Shown here in pieces: positions 1-6,160 of a stretch of DNA of 8,355 nt (its first letter is position 1; each line of letters opens with the position of its first letter). A model generated the notes under the pieces. That model was not told the DNA's origin. It saw only the letters and a list, made by a program, of their open reading frames with translations, and did no database searches. Position numbers and translations under genes: made by a program. Source of the stretch: JBKEDH01 sp047975295 (GTDB lineage Bacteria > Bacteroidota > Bacteroidia > Flavobacteriales > Flavobacteriaceae); contig JBKEDH010000190.1 of the NCBI GenBank assembly GCA_047975295.1, positions 1 to 8,355 of the forward strand, in the 5' to 3' direction.

Positions 1-197
1 AGCATAATGACTACAATGTTGGGAGCTTTATCCGGAGCTTGCATTTCTTGAGGATAATCTTCCTTTGAGTCTTTGTAAGTTTTACCTATTTTCCCTTTAA
101 ACTCTTGCAAAGGTTTGGGTAGTTTTTCTTGTGCGTTTGCGCTACTAATTGCAAACACGAAAAAAATAGTACAAATTGTATAATGTAAAGTTTTCAT
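1..197 (-). CDS. Arylsulfatase (type I sulfatase), N-terminal fragment cut by window edge
   Basis: Only the first 65 codons and two bases of the next are present; the gene runs off the left edge. It starts at ATG 197-195. Residues 1-22 form a Sec signal peptide: basic start MKT, a hydrophobic core IFFVFAI, then ANA-Q with cleavage after Ala22. The mature part has a polar linker (residues 23-58, with KGKIGKTYKDSKEDYP) and then APNIVVIML, the first strand of the sulfatase fold. In this family that strand leads straight into a metal-binding Asp-Asp pair, which would lie just outside the window. The linker followed by APN-hydrophobic is typical of bacterial arylsulfatases. Such enzymes hydrolyse sulfate esters in the periplasm and, in flavobacteria, often help degrade algal polysaccharides. 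The catalytic Cys/Ser motif that becomes formylglycine is not visible, so activity and substrate are unknown. It lies 218 bases downstream of the Omp85 gene and is probably transcribed separately. Confidence 0.82.
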   Translation of the reverse strand, partial: MKTLHYTICTIFFVFAISSANAQEKLPKPLQEFKGKIGKTYKDSKEDYPQEMQAPDKAPNIVVIM

Positions 198-415
198 GGT
201 TATAATTTTTTAATCAGTAATACATAAGTCATTATTTCATTTGTATTAGGTTAATTTATTTTATAAAAATTGAATAGACTACGGTTAAGAAAAGCCTAAC
301 TTAAGGTTTAAGTTGTGAGTCTTATGAAAAAATAACTTAATTATAATTAGGGCATTTCATAATATATTTTTTTGATTCTTTTCCTTATACAGTAATAAGA
401 TTTATAAGCTATTTC
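198..415. other. Intergenic spacer between Omp85 gene and sulfatase gene
   Basis: This AT-rich 218-base spacer has no credible ORF. It should hold the end of the Omp85 transcript and the promoter and leader of the sulfatase. I found no good match to the Bacteroidota promoter consensus (TTTG, about 19 bases, TAnnTTTG) for the sulfatase. Two inverted repeats are visible. One is a compact hairpin at 298-314, listed separately. The other is a looser 8-base pair of arms (TTATGAAA at 322-329 and TTTCATAA at 355-362) enclosing the self-complementary AATTATAATT. In DNA this AT-rich, the second may be chance. Confidence 0.6.
298..314 (-). terminator. Candidate terminator hairpin downstream of Omp85 gene
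   Basis: Perfect 7-base arms AACTTAA (298-304) and TTAAGTT (308-314) are separated by a 3-base loop. Read on the minus strand, the hairpin is followed by AGGCTTTTCTTAACC, which is T-rich but not a clean T-tract. It lies about 100 bases beyond the Omp85 stop codon and about 100 bases before the sulfatase start, where a terminator between two separate transcription units would be expected. The stem is AT-rich and weak, so it could also be an operator or chance. Confidence 0.3.
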
Positions 416-1660
416 TTAAAACACTTCATTCACACTCAAATAAAAGCCATGAGCCCCATAATTGCCCCAAGCATAATCAACACACAAATTTTGGCGTTTT
501 TCTTTATTGAGCATAAACCTAATACCTGCCCCTATTCCCGAATTAATATACTTAAACATACCTATATCGGCATCGTCGTTGGTAGCCGTATTCATGTTGG
601 CAAACAACACACCTCCCCATTTATCTTTATCTTTTTGTAATGGAAAACGCCATTCCAACTCGGAATACATAAGAGATTGCCCTCTAAAACGCCCCTGTGG
701 ATATGCCCTTCCCGAGCGTCCAAACTGATCCCAACCCAACGACGGCAAATCTAAGTAGGGTAAATCGCCTCCCAATTGAAAATTACCATATGTCCACCAA
801 GCCAAAAGATTCCTTTTACGATTTTTATTTAGGGTAAAATAGTCACGGTACTCAACCCATAATGAAGAAGATGAAACACTACTACCCAAAAACTTAGGAT
901 TGAACTTGAGCGACATTAATGCATATCGGCCATCGTAAGGGTTTACGGTATTGTCTCGTGTGTCGTAAAGTCCGTTTGCCGAAACTCCCGAAAGGGTATA
1001 TTTTTCTGTATTTATATTGCGATGGGTACTATACCCATAATGGCTGGTTATGGAAGGAGGTATTTCGTCTAAATCCAACAACTGGTCATTTATTTTGCTA
1101 TGGATATCCAAATGGTAGCCCACACCGGCATAGAACCCTTTACTACCCACTTTTTTGAATGCGGTCTGGTGCAAACGCAAAAAATTAAATTCCATCATTT
1201 GTCCCTCATCTATACCGGAACTAAAAAGACCATCTTCGTACTCTATACCATCGGTAATTAGACGTGCAGACTGTGGTCCCGTTCCCAAACCATAGGTAGG
1301 TTGCGACGTGATAAAATAACGCCAATCATTCATAACAAGCCACTCGTTGTTCTCAAAAAACAGATTACCTTTAAAGGTAAGCAATAATTGTTTTTTGGTG
1401 GTGTAAACTGCAGAACCAAGATAATTGGAAATACTAGTAGTTTCAGGATTTCCCTTAATAAAGGTTATGGCCGGAGCAACCCCAAACATAAAACCCGATG
1501 CCGGATTGGACGCCAATACGGGCAACCAAATAATGGTGGTTTTGCCTTTATTACTTTCAATTTCTTTTTGAATATTAGGGTCGTCTTGGCTCAACTTTTG
1601 GGCATAACCCATTAGAGAAAACAATAAGACACAACATGTTAGTAGTGTAATTTTTTGCAT
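416..1660 (-). CDS. Barrel-only Omp85 superfamily outer-membrane protein
   Basis: This 414-residue protein starts at ATG 1660-1658. Residues 1-20 are a signal peptide ending GYA-Q, so it goes to the periplasm. The rest alternates short amphipathic strands with loops. Features of the Omp85/BamA C-terminal barrel (surface antigen D15 family) are visible: GLYDTRDN near 230-237 followed by NPYDGRY, then GRFRGQS at 323-329, which matches the position of the conserved RG motif in the strand/loop-6 region, followed by ELEWRFPL. The chain ends in Phe (NEVF), as barrel proteins usually do. Only about 20 residues separate the signal peptide from the first strand, so there is no room for POTRA domains, unlike BamA or TamA. 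Barrel-only members are known in Bacteroidota but their job is not settled. They may insert or export proteins or lipids at the outer membrane. It is probably monocistronic, with 299 bases upstream before the TA remnant. A weak promoter candidate is TACTTTTA on the minus strand (1722-1729) with TTG 20 bases upstream. Confidence 0.8.
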   Translation of the reverse strand: MQKITLLTCCVLLFSLMGYAQKLSQDDPNIQKEIESNKGKTTIIWLPVLASNPASGFMFGVAPAITFIKGNPETTSISNYLGSAVYTTKKQLLLTFKGNLFFENNEWLVMNDWRYFITSQPTYGLGTGPQSARLITDGIEYEDGLFSSGIDEGQMMEFNFLRLHQTAFKKVGSKGFYAGVGYHLDIHSKINDQLLDLDEIPPSITSHYGYSTHRNINTEKYTLSGVSANGLYDTRDNTVNPYDGRYALMSLKFNPKFLGSSVSSSSLWVEYRDYFTLNKNRKRNLLAWWTYGNFQLGGDLPYLDLPSLGWDQFGRSGRAYPQGRFRGQSLMYSELEWRFPLQKDKDKWGGVLFANMNTATNDDADIGMFKYINSGIGAGIRFMLNKEKRQNLCVDYAWGNYGAHGFYLSVNEVF

Positions 1661-1958
1661 AATTGGTTAGGTTTAAAAATATATTCGCATCAAAAAAGAA
1701 AAAACTGCACGAATAATTCATTAAAAGTAATCAAAAATCCATAATTCAACAATTTTCAACATTAATAAATTATTAAATTTATTTTAATTTACTCATTATA
1801 TGTAAGTATTTTTACATTTAAAAACATCGATAAATTATCATTTTTTATCGACGTATTGCTGATTATTATACAGTTAGCTGTAATTAAAACTGAACGAAAA
1901 CTCAACAATACTAAAAACACATATCATTTATTATATTTATACACATAAGATGATTGTT
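1661..1958. other. AT-rich intergenic region with inverted repeats upstream of Omp85 and TA remnant
   Basis: This 298-base stretch is very AT-rich and has no credible ORF. It lies between two divergent units: the Omp85 gene leaving on the minus strand and the dead toxin-antitoxin locus leaving on the plus strand. It should therefore hold both promoters. Three inverted repeats are visible: ATGTAA/TTACAT (1800-1805 and 1812-1817), a strong 11-base imperfect pair at 1824-1854, and TACAG/CTGTA (1869-1882). The last lies about 77 bases before the antitoxin ATG, a plausible place for an autoregulatory operator. No tRNA or other RNA gene was recognised. Confidence 0.55.
1824..1854. repeat. Strong inverted repeat (hairpin or operator)
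   Basis: The arms are ACATCGATAAA (1824-1834) and TTTATCGACGT (1844-1854), complementary at 10 of 11 positions, with a 9-base loop. The inner 8 pairs (TCGATAAA/TTTATCGA) are perfect. Read on the minus strand, the hairpin is followed by a run of five T (GTTTTTAAA), so it could act as a terminator for read-through from the AI-2E gene, about 600 bases upstream. It could equally be an operator for the Omp85 gene or the former antitoxin gene. It is more GC-containing and better paired than its surroundings, which argues against pure chance. Confidence 0.45.
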
Positions 1959-2108
1959 ATGGATACAAAATTGACCTTAAAACTGAATAAAGGAGTTATT
2001 GAAAAAGCTAAATAGTATGTTTCTAATAAGAACATGAGCCTTTTGCGAATAATTGAGTCCTATTTACAATTGCTGACCTCTGAAAATGAAGATTCAGAAT
2101 TTAAGAAT
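1959..2108 (+). pseudogene. Antitoxin remnant, DUF6364-like, with in-frame stop
   Basis: From ATG 1959 the frame reads MDTKLTLKLNKGVIEKAK, then a TAG stop at 2013-2015, then continues YVSNKNMSLLRIIESYLQLL. The MDxKLTLKL-x-VIEKAK start and the later SL-x-RIIESYL helix are, from memory of the family, typical of DUF6364 antitoxins. These are small ribbon-helix-helix-like DNA-binding proteins of about 80 residues that neutralise PIN-domain toxins. The conserved part stops after about residue 45, and PIN-toxin-like sequence follows in the same frame. This implies a deletion that removed the antitoxin C-terminus, which normally binds the toxin. The exact junction (about 2100-2110) is inferred. With a nonsense codon at position 19 and no toxin-binding tail, the gene should be non-functional. 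Confidence 0.68.
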
Positions 2109-2355
2109 ACCAAAATTGCCAAGGAAAAATTGAGAAAATTTAAGACAATAAGCGAAGTATGCTCACATAGGATAACAAACCATTGAAAAAGGACTTAACT
2201 CTTCAATAAAGGATTTTGAAGATTCACTTCAATATTTTAGTGCAACGAGACTTAATTGTGAAGTAATAGTAACAAGAAACAGAAAGGATTTTAAAAAATC
2301 ACTTTTACCAATAATGACAGCAGATGGTTTTTTAAAAAGTCTGGGCAAAAAATAA
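2109..2355 (+). pseudogene. PIN-domain (VapC-like) toxin remnant, N-terminus deleted, frameshifted
   Basis: The first part continues the antitoxin frame as TKIAKEKLRKFKTISEV. After a frameshift somewhere in 2160-2181 it continues in the next frame as TIEKGLNSSIKDFEDSLQYF, then NCEVIVTRNRKDFKKS, and ends at TAA 2353-2355. The DFED-x-LQYFSA and TRNRKDF motifs are the C-terminal acidic active-site region of PIN ribonucleases. The segment up to the first of them resembles the middle helices of the same family. The N-terminal half, including the first catalytic Asp (usually hydrophobic-D-x-N), is missing. A full toxin would be about 140 residues; about 80 remain. The locus is therefore a fossil type II toxin-antitoxin pair that cannot cleave RNA. 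Its plus-strand orientation, opposite to every neighbour, fits acquisition as an independent cassette. Confidence 0.7.
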
Positions 2356-2447
2356 GTTACAGTCCATTCATCCCGAAACCTTAGACTTAGACACTTTTCT
2401 TCATTATACCATACCAAATTCCTTTTTAAAACCATTTTTCATTTTCT
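2356..2447. other. Spacer between dead toxin and AI-2E gene ends
   Basis: The toxin remnant (plus) and the AI-2E gene (minus) converge on this 92-base AT-rich stretch. I see no convincing hairpin with a T-tract on either strand and no coding sequence I can support. Confidence 0.5.
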
Positions 2448-3515
2448 TTATTTAACTTTAGGAGTAATCAAAATTGCTCTGTAAATTTTTACCAACGAAA
2501 TAAACAGACCAGCTATAAGCGGTCCCAGAATAATACCCGAAACACCAAACATACCAATACCTCCCAAGGTAGTAACCAAAATTAATACATCGGGCATTTG
2601 GACATCTTTACCTACTAAGGCCGGACGTAAAAAATTATCGACCGAGCTTACCACACCAAATCCCCAAACAAGTAGACCTATACCATACCCAACCTCTCCC
2701 GTCATTAACAGATATATACCTGCCGGCACGTATATAATTGATGTTCCTACACTTGGTATAATGGACATAATGGCCGCAACCGAACCCCAAAAAACGGCAC
2801 CGGGAATACCCACTACTGCAAAACCTATCCCAACCAAAACCCCTTGAATAACACCTATTAAAAAAGCACCCTTTATGGTTGCCCGGGAAATGGAAGCTAC
2901 CTGATTGGCCAATAAGCTAAATTCTTTATCGGTTAACGGCAAATAGTTATGGGCTTTGTTTAAAATACTTTTTCCGGACACCAAGAAATAATAAAGTGCA
3001 TAAAGCATAACGAAAGTATTTAAAAAGAATGCGAATGTACCCTGTGTTAACGCACTCAATCCGCTTAAAATCATACTGCTCAAACTTCCTATAAGTTCCG
3101 ACATCTTACTTAATATCTGTTCTTTAAAAGGTTCCAGTTCATTTTTAAAAGGCATCCAATGGGGCAATTGTGGTTGTTGTGCCTTAGCGGTAGATAACTG
3201 TACCTCCAAAAGTGGAAACACTTTTTTAGAAACAAAGGCCGCCTGTTCCACTATCTCCCAAATTAAAAATATGGATGGCACGACAATTAACAATAAAAAC
3301 AAGATTAAGGTGGCTACCGATGCCAAGTTTTTTTTTCCTTTAAATCTTTTAAGCAATCTTTTGTAAAGCGGACTTAACAAACCTGCAAAAATTACGGCCA
3401 AGATTAACGGTACAATATAATCTTCTATAAGAATACAAAACAATACCAAGGCCACTAAGAGCAAAACACGTATGAAGCTCTCACGGCTGCTTTTACTAAA
3501 ACCTCCTTTTATCAT
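2448..3515 (-). CDS. AI-2E family transporter (PF01594-type permease)
   Basis: This 355-residue inner-membrane protein has about eight hydrophobic segments: roughly 15-32, 34-50, 65-88, 158-180, 215-238, 241-270, 275-292 and 308-343. A soluble loop lies between the third and fourth (about 90-155). Family signatures are the SIIPSVGTSIIYVPAG stretch (251-266), DNFLRP (293-298) and the glycine-rich GGIGMFGVSGIILGPLI (318-334). Length is normal. The family is named after E. coli TqsA, but members also include ion antiporters and permeases of unknown cargo, so the name does not prove autoinducer-2 transport. The ATG at 3515-3513 is the only reasonable start: an in-frame stop lies 10-12 bases upstream and the next possible start is codon 18. 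It begins one base after the PCMD stop codon, so translational coupling is likely. A perfect AAAGGAGG (3502-3509) lies inside codons 3-5, not upstream. Confidence 0.88.
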   Translation of the reverse strand: MIKGGFSKSSRESFIRVLLLVALVLFCILIEDYIVPLILAVIFAGLLSPLYKRLLKRFKGKKNLASVATLILFLLLIVVPSIFLIWEIVEQAAFVSKKVFPLLEVQLSTAKAQQPQLPHWMPFKNELEPFKEQILSKMSELIGSLSSMILSGLSALTQGTFAFFLNTFVMLYALYYFLVSGKSILNKAHNYLPLTDKEFSLLANQVASISRATIKGAFLIGVIQGVLVGIGFAVVGIPGAVFWGSVAAIMSIIPSVGTSIIYVPAGIYLLMTGEVGYGIGLLVWGFGVVSSVDNFLRPALVGKDVQMPDVLILVTTLGGIGMFGVSGIILGPLIAGLFISLVKIYRAILITPKVK

Positions 3516-3516
3516 A

Positions 3517-4578
3517 TTAATAGTTTAAAACCAAGTTATCGACAATTAAGGTACTGTTTACAGCACCTTGGAAATAGTCGCCATAGGCACTTGAAGAAAA
3601 CACAACCTTAATGTGGGTTGGCGTTTCGCTTTCGGTTGCATAAACGTCGGTTCCTTGAGGCTTCATATAATCGGGGGCATTTGTAGGCAGTTCGCCATAA
3701 ACAAAATTCACTTTTACGGTCTCCATTTGCGCATTGCCCGTTTCAATTCTGTGCCAAGCGGTAGCTACACGCTTTACAACATCATCCTCTCGACGTTCCA
3801 ATAAAATATAAATATCGCCGGTATCGGGATAGCTTAACTCATTTTGGTTGGCATCTATATTTTTTTCGCCGGGTGTATATTGATAATCAATATTAAACGA
3901 TGTTGGCATTGCCGTAAACGGAATACCCATATTAACAGCCGTTAGCGGATTGCTTAAACTAATATTATCCTGAAGAAAATCGCCTGTAAATACCGAACCT
4001 GCCGCAATAGGTTTGTTTACGATAGACCCCATAAAGGTAAAACGGGTTACCAGCTTAACGGCGTAATTGCCTGTTTGGGTTTCGATACGGATAACGTTAG
4101 GATCTAAACCACCAAAAACAGCTCCGGGATTACTTGTTCCCCATGCCGACGAGGCATCATCCTCTCCCAAATCTAGATACGAACCGGCCTGATACCAAAC
4201 ACTAAAATCGGAATTGGCTATTTGGGGTTCGCTACCAATTTCGAAAACACCGATAATCCAATTGGAAATGGTACCATCTTCGGCTTTAATATCGATATTT
4301 ATGGAACGGTTACTGAAATCCAAAATATCGCCCTGAGCTACCGATGCGTTTGCAAAAGGAGATACTTCCAAGGTGCGGAGTTCTATTTTTGAAAGGTCGG
4401 TACCATTGGCCACCTCGACATATACCGAATCTTTTTCTGTATTAATTACGGGCGTTCCACTCTGGCTGCTCAATTCAATTTTAAGAATATCGGCATTGGC
4501 ACTAGAACCAAAATAATCTTCGTCCACACAAGCGGTAAACAAATTTATTACAACTAATAGGCTAAAAAATGATTTCAT
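3517..4578 (-). CDS. PCMD-domain surface lipoprotein
   Basis: This 353-residue protein has a lipoprotein signal peptide. After MKSFFSLLVVINLFTA comes Cys17, the lipid attachment site. The residue at -3 is Phe, slightly off the classic lipobox. The next residues, V-D-E-D, are acidic and resemble the Bacteroidota lipoprotein export signal, so surface exposure is likely. Residues about 30-110 form a beta-rich domain (ILKIELSSQSG ... DFSNRSINIDIKAEDG ... W) like the DUF5018-type modules of Bacteroidota lipoproteins. Residues about 118-353 match the PCMD (putative carbohydrate metabolism, PF13201) domain, with NSDFSVW and AWGTSNPG at its start and THIKVVFSSSAYGDYFQGA plus STLIVDNLVL near its end. 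PCMD proteins are thought to bind carbohydrate, but no enzymatic activity is established. It is the first gene of a pair with the AI-2E permease. A nested palindrome and a possible promoter lie 30-90 bases upstream. Confidence 0.82.
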   Translation of the reverse strand: MKSFFSLLVVINLFTACVDEDYFGSSANADILKIELSSQSGTPVINTEKDSVYVEVANGTDLSKIELRTLEVSPFANASVAQGDILDFSNRSINIDIKAEDGTISNWIIGVFEIGSEPQIANSDFSVWYQAGSYLDLGEDDASSAWGTSNPGAVFGGLDPNVIRIETQTGNYAVKLVTRFTFMGSIVNKPIAAGSVFTGDFLQDNISLSNPLTAVNMGIPFTAMPTSFNIDYQYTPGEKNIDANQNELSYPDTGDIYILLERREDDVVKRVATAWHRIETGNAQMETVKVNFVYGELPTNAPDYMKPQGTDVYATESETPTHIKVVFSSSAYGDYFQGAVNSTLIVDNLVLNY

Positions 4579-4608
4579 GTTTAATATTTATTGTTTTCTA
4601 ATGGTCAT

Positions 4609-4667
4609 ATGGAACACCCAAATTAACATTCTGTTATGTGATTAAAACTTAATAATGGGTGTTTCAT
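4609..4667. repeat. 59-base nested palindrome with two inner hairpins
   Basis: The outer arms are ATGGAACACCCA (4609-4620) and TGGGTGTTTCAT (4656-4667), which pair at 12 positions with one G-T. Inside the 35-base loop are two more perfect inverted repeats: TAACA-TTC-TGTTA (4624-4636) and ATTAA-AAC-TTAAT (4641-4653). Folded as one strand, this gives a three-way junction. It begins 19 bases past the stop codon of the barrel gene and ends 30 bases before the PCMD start. No T-tract follows on the minus strand, so it is not a standard intrinsic terminator. It may be an operator with two half-sites flanking a promoter, a structured leader, or a small palindromic repeat of the REP or MITE kind. Confidence 0.55.
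4619..4647 (-). promoter_or_regulatory. Possible Bacteroidota-type promoter for the PCMD/AI-2E pair
   Basis: On the minus strand, TTAATTTG (4626-4619) matches the Bacteroidota -7 box TAnnTTTG at all but one fixed position. TTTT (4647-4644) lies 17 bases upstream, as a weak -33 box. Transcription would then start about 30-35 bases before the PCMD ATG. The candidate sits inside the nested palindrome, whose outer arms flank it. Such boxes occur often by chance in AT-rich DNA, so this is tentative. Confidence 0.28.
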
Positions 4668-4686
4668 TATTTTGAAAGAGTTTAGG

Positions 4687-5403
4687 TTAAAAATAGTAAG
4701 CTAATCCGAAGCCAAGTGACAGCAAGGATATATCAAAATCGAAATTGAAATCGGAACTTGTTCCTTGCGATGTGCCATTAGCAGTTTCTTTATGGTGGGT
4801 ATAATTAAGTCCTAATAAATCTACCGCTACTTCAAAAGAAAATCCTTCAACAATAACAATGGCTATACCGGGGCGAATACCCAGTTTTAAATTATAATCG
4901 TCGGTATAGGTTTTGGTAATATCGGTTTCGCTTTTGGTGTGCCTTAGGTTACTGTTTCCAAAGCCAATACCCAAATCGGTTTCGTTAAAAAAATTAAAAC
5001 GGTTATCGGCCGAAATGGGGAAATAATTCCTTATAAAACCAACAAACGTATGTCTTGAAAGGGCATATTGCCGTCTAACTTGGTCGTTACTATCGGTTTG
5101 GTAATTTAAATTGCGTTCGCGCTTTAAATAGCTGTAACGCATACCGGTCGACATATAATCTTTAAAAAAATAGCCTCCTAAAATATTCACTTCAAAACTA
5201 TTGGTTTTATTTTCGTTTATTTTAAAGAGCAAATTATCTATATTATCATCTTTGGTATCTTTAATGCTTAAAGTTACTGCCGTATGCCAAGTACCTTTGG
5301 CAAAGGATAGTACTTTTTCTTTTTCTTGTGCATTTCCATATAATGCGGTAAAAAAAAGCAATAAAAAAAGAGTAATGGGAGGTTTAAAGCATTTTTGTTT
5401 CAT
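4687..5403 (-). CDS. Outer-membrane beta-barrel protein, function unknown
   Basis: This 238-residue protein starts at ATG 5403-5401. Residues 1-25 are a signal peptide (basic MKQKCFK, core ITLFLLLFFTALYG, NA-Q cleavage). From about residue 38 onward it alternates strands with polar loops, for example SFEVNILGGYFF, STGMRYSYL, TFVGFIRNYFPI, FNETDLGIGFG, LKLGIRPGIAIVI and FSFEVAVDLLGL. It closes with LGFGLAYYF, a terminal strand ending in Phe, as in 8- to 10-stranded porin-family or OMP_b-brl proteins. I recognise no specific subfamily or ligand. It begins 4 bases after the stop codon of the phospholipase gene, with no Shine-Dalgarno sequence, so translation is probably coupled to it. The pairing suggests a shared envelope or lipid task, but that is inference. 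Confidence 0.75.
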   Translation of the reverse strand: MKQKCFKPPITLFLLLFFTALYGNAQEKEKVLSFAKGTWHTAVTLSIKDTKDDNIDNLLFKINENKTNSFEVNILGGYFFKDYMSTGMRYSYLKRERNLNYQTDSNDQVRRQYALSRHTFVGFIRNYFPISADNRFNFFNETDLGIGFGNSNLRHTKSETDITKTYTDDYNLKLGIRPGIAIVIVEGFSFEVAVDLLGLNYTHHKETANGTSQGTSSDFNFDFDISLLSLGFGLAYYF

Positions 5404-5407
5404 GGGG

Positions 5408-6160
5408 TTAGGGTTTTAATTTTTTTAGGGCTTCTTGGTAGCCGGTATTAACAATATCATCGAACACCTTAAAATTCAGCACATCGAAATGACCACACTT
5501 TTCGGGATCGATATAAACATCACATAAATTGGCTTCGGCTTCTATGGTATTATGGATTGAAATCCTTATAGCTCTATCTAACAATTGCCCTGTTGTTTTT
5601 AACGAAAAATTTCCGGGCATATGGTTAACGTGCGATCCAATCAAGACATCGCATTTATCGCGAATATTGGATGCGGGTAGGTTTTTAACCAAACCACCAT
5701 CGGCATAATATTCACCATTTATACAAATAGGCTTAAATATTAAGGGTATTGAAATTGAAGCTAAAATGGCTTCTATTAAATTTCCGGAAGAAAACACCGT
5801 ATGTTTGGCCGTTGTTAAATTGGTTGCCGAAATGTACAATGGTATTTTAAGTGCCTCAAAAGTTTGGGGCAATAAACGTTCTAGTGTTTTACGAACATAA
5901 CCATGAGCCGACAGCCCAAATTTAAAACCCCGAACATTAAAAATCCTTAGGTTGGCTTTATCCAAGGCCATAGCCTCAATATCGGAAGCCGTATAACCTG
6001 CTGCAATAAGCCCACCTATTATGGCTCCCATACTAGTTCCGGATATTACGGTAGGCGACACACCCTGTTCTTCCAAAGCTCTTAAAACACCTACATGGGC
6101 AAAGCCACGGGCACCGCCACCGCTAAGAGCCAATCCGACATATGGGTTAGTTTTAGGCAA
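5408..6160 (-). CDS. Patatin-like phospholipase (RssA/NTE family), non-ATG start
   Basis: This patatin-fold serine hydrolase of about 250 residues is expected to release fatty acids from phospholipids. The oxyanion loop GGGARG is at 14-19, the nucleophile elbow GTSMG at 41-45 with catalytic Ser43, the conserved AILASISIPLIF at 131-142, and the DGG motif at 154-156 with catalytic Asp154. All catalytic residues are present. There is no signal peptide or barrel domain, so it is probably cytoplasmic, like E. coli RssA. This differs from Bacteroidota PlpD-type fusions of patatin with POTRA and an Omp85 barrel. No ATG is possible: the frame is open for only six codons upstream of TTG 6160-6158, and the first internal ATG encodes Met44, after the nucleophile. 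Candidates are TTG at 6160 or ATT at 6169; the latter would give a typical N-terminus, MKKLPKTNPY. A rare start codon implies low expression. It is the first gene of a pair with the downstream barrel gene, 4 bases apart. Confidence 0.88.
   Translation of the reverse strand: MPKTNPYVGLALSGGGARGFAHVGVLRALEEQGVSPTVISGTSMGAIIGGLIAAGYTASDIEAMALDKANLRIFNVRGFKFGLSAHGYVRKTLERLLPQTFEALKIPLYISATNLTTAKHTVFSSGNLIEAILASISIPLIFKPICINGEYYADGGLVKNLPASNIRDKCDVLIGSHVNHMPGNFSLKTTGQLLDRAIRISIHNTIEAEANLCDVYIDPEKCGHFDVLNFKVFDDIVNTGYQEALKKLKP

Noticed and set aside
449..1615. Four plus-strand ORFs of 63-79 residues (449-640, 507-728, 919-1158, 1388-1615)
   Set aside because: All lie antisense to the Omp85 gene, overlap one another or have odd composition, and show no domain or signal. 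They are shadows of the real gene.
2229..2435. A 68-residue minus-strand ORF
   Set aside because: It lies antisense to the PIN-toxin remnant, whose plus-strand reading has clear family motifs. The minus reading has no recognisable domain.
2448..3515. Quorum-sensing function implied by the AI-2E family name
   Set aside because: The family covers permeases with several substrates, and there is no luxS, lsr or sensor gene nearby. The name alone does not support autoinducer transport.
5408..6160. Patatin-like phospholipase as a CBASS (CapV-type) anti-phage effector
   Set aside because: CBASS needs a neighbouring CD-NTase gene. None is present, and the neighbours are outer-membrane proteins. The protein looks like a housekeeping RssA-type enzyme.
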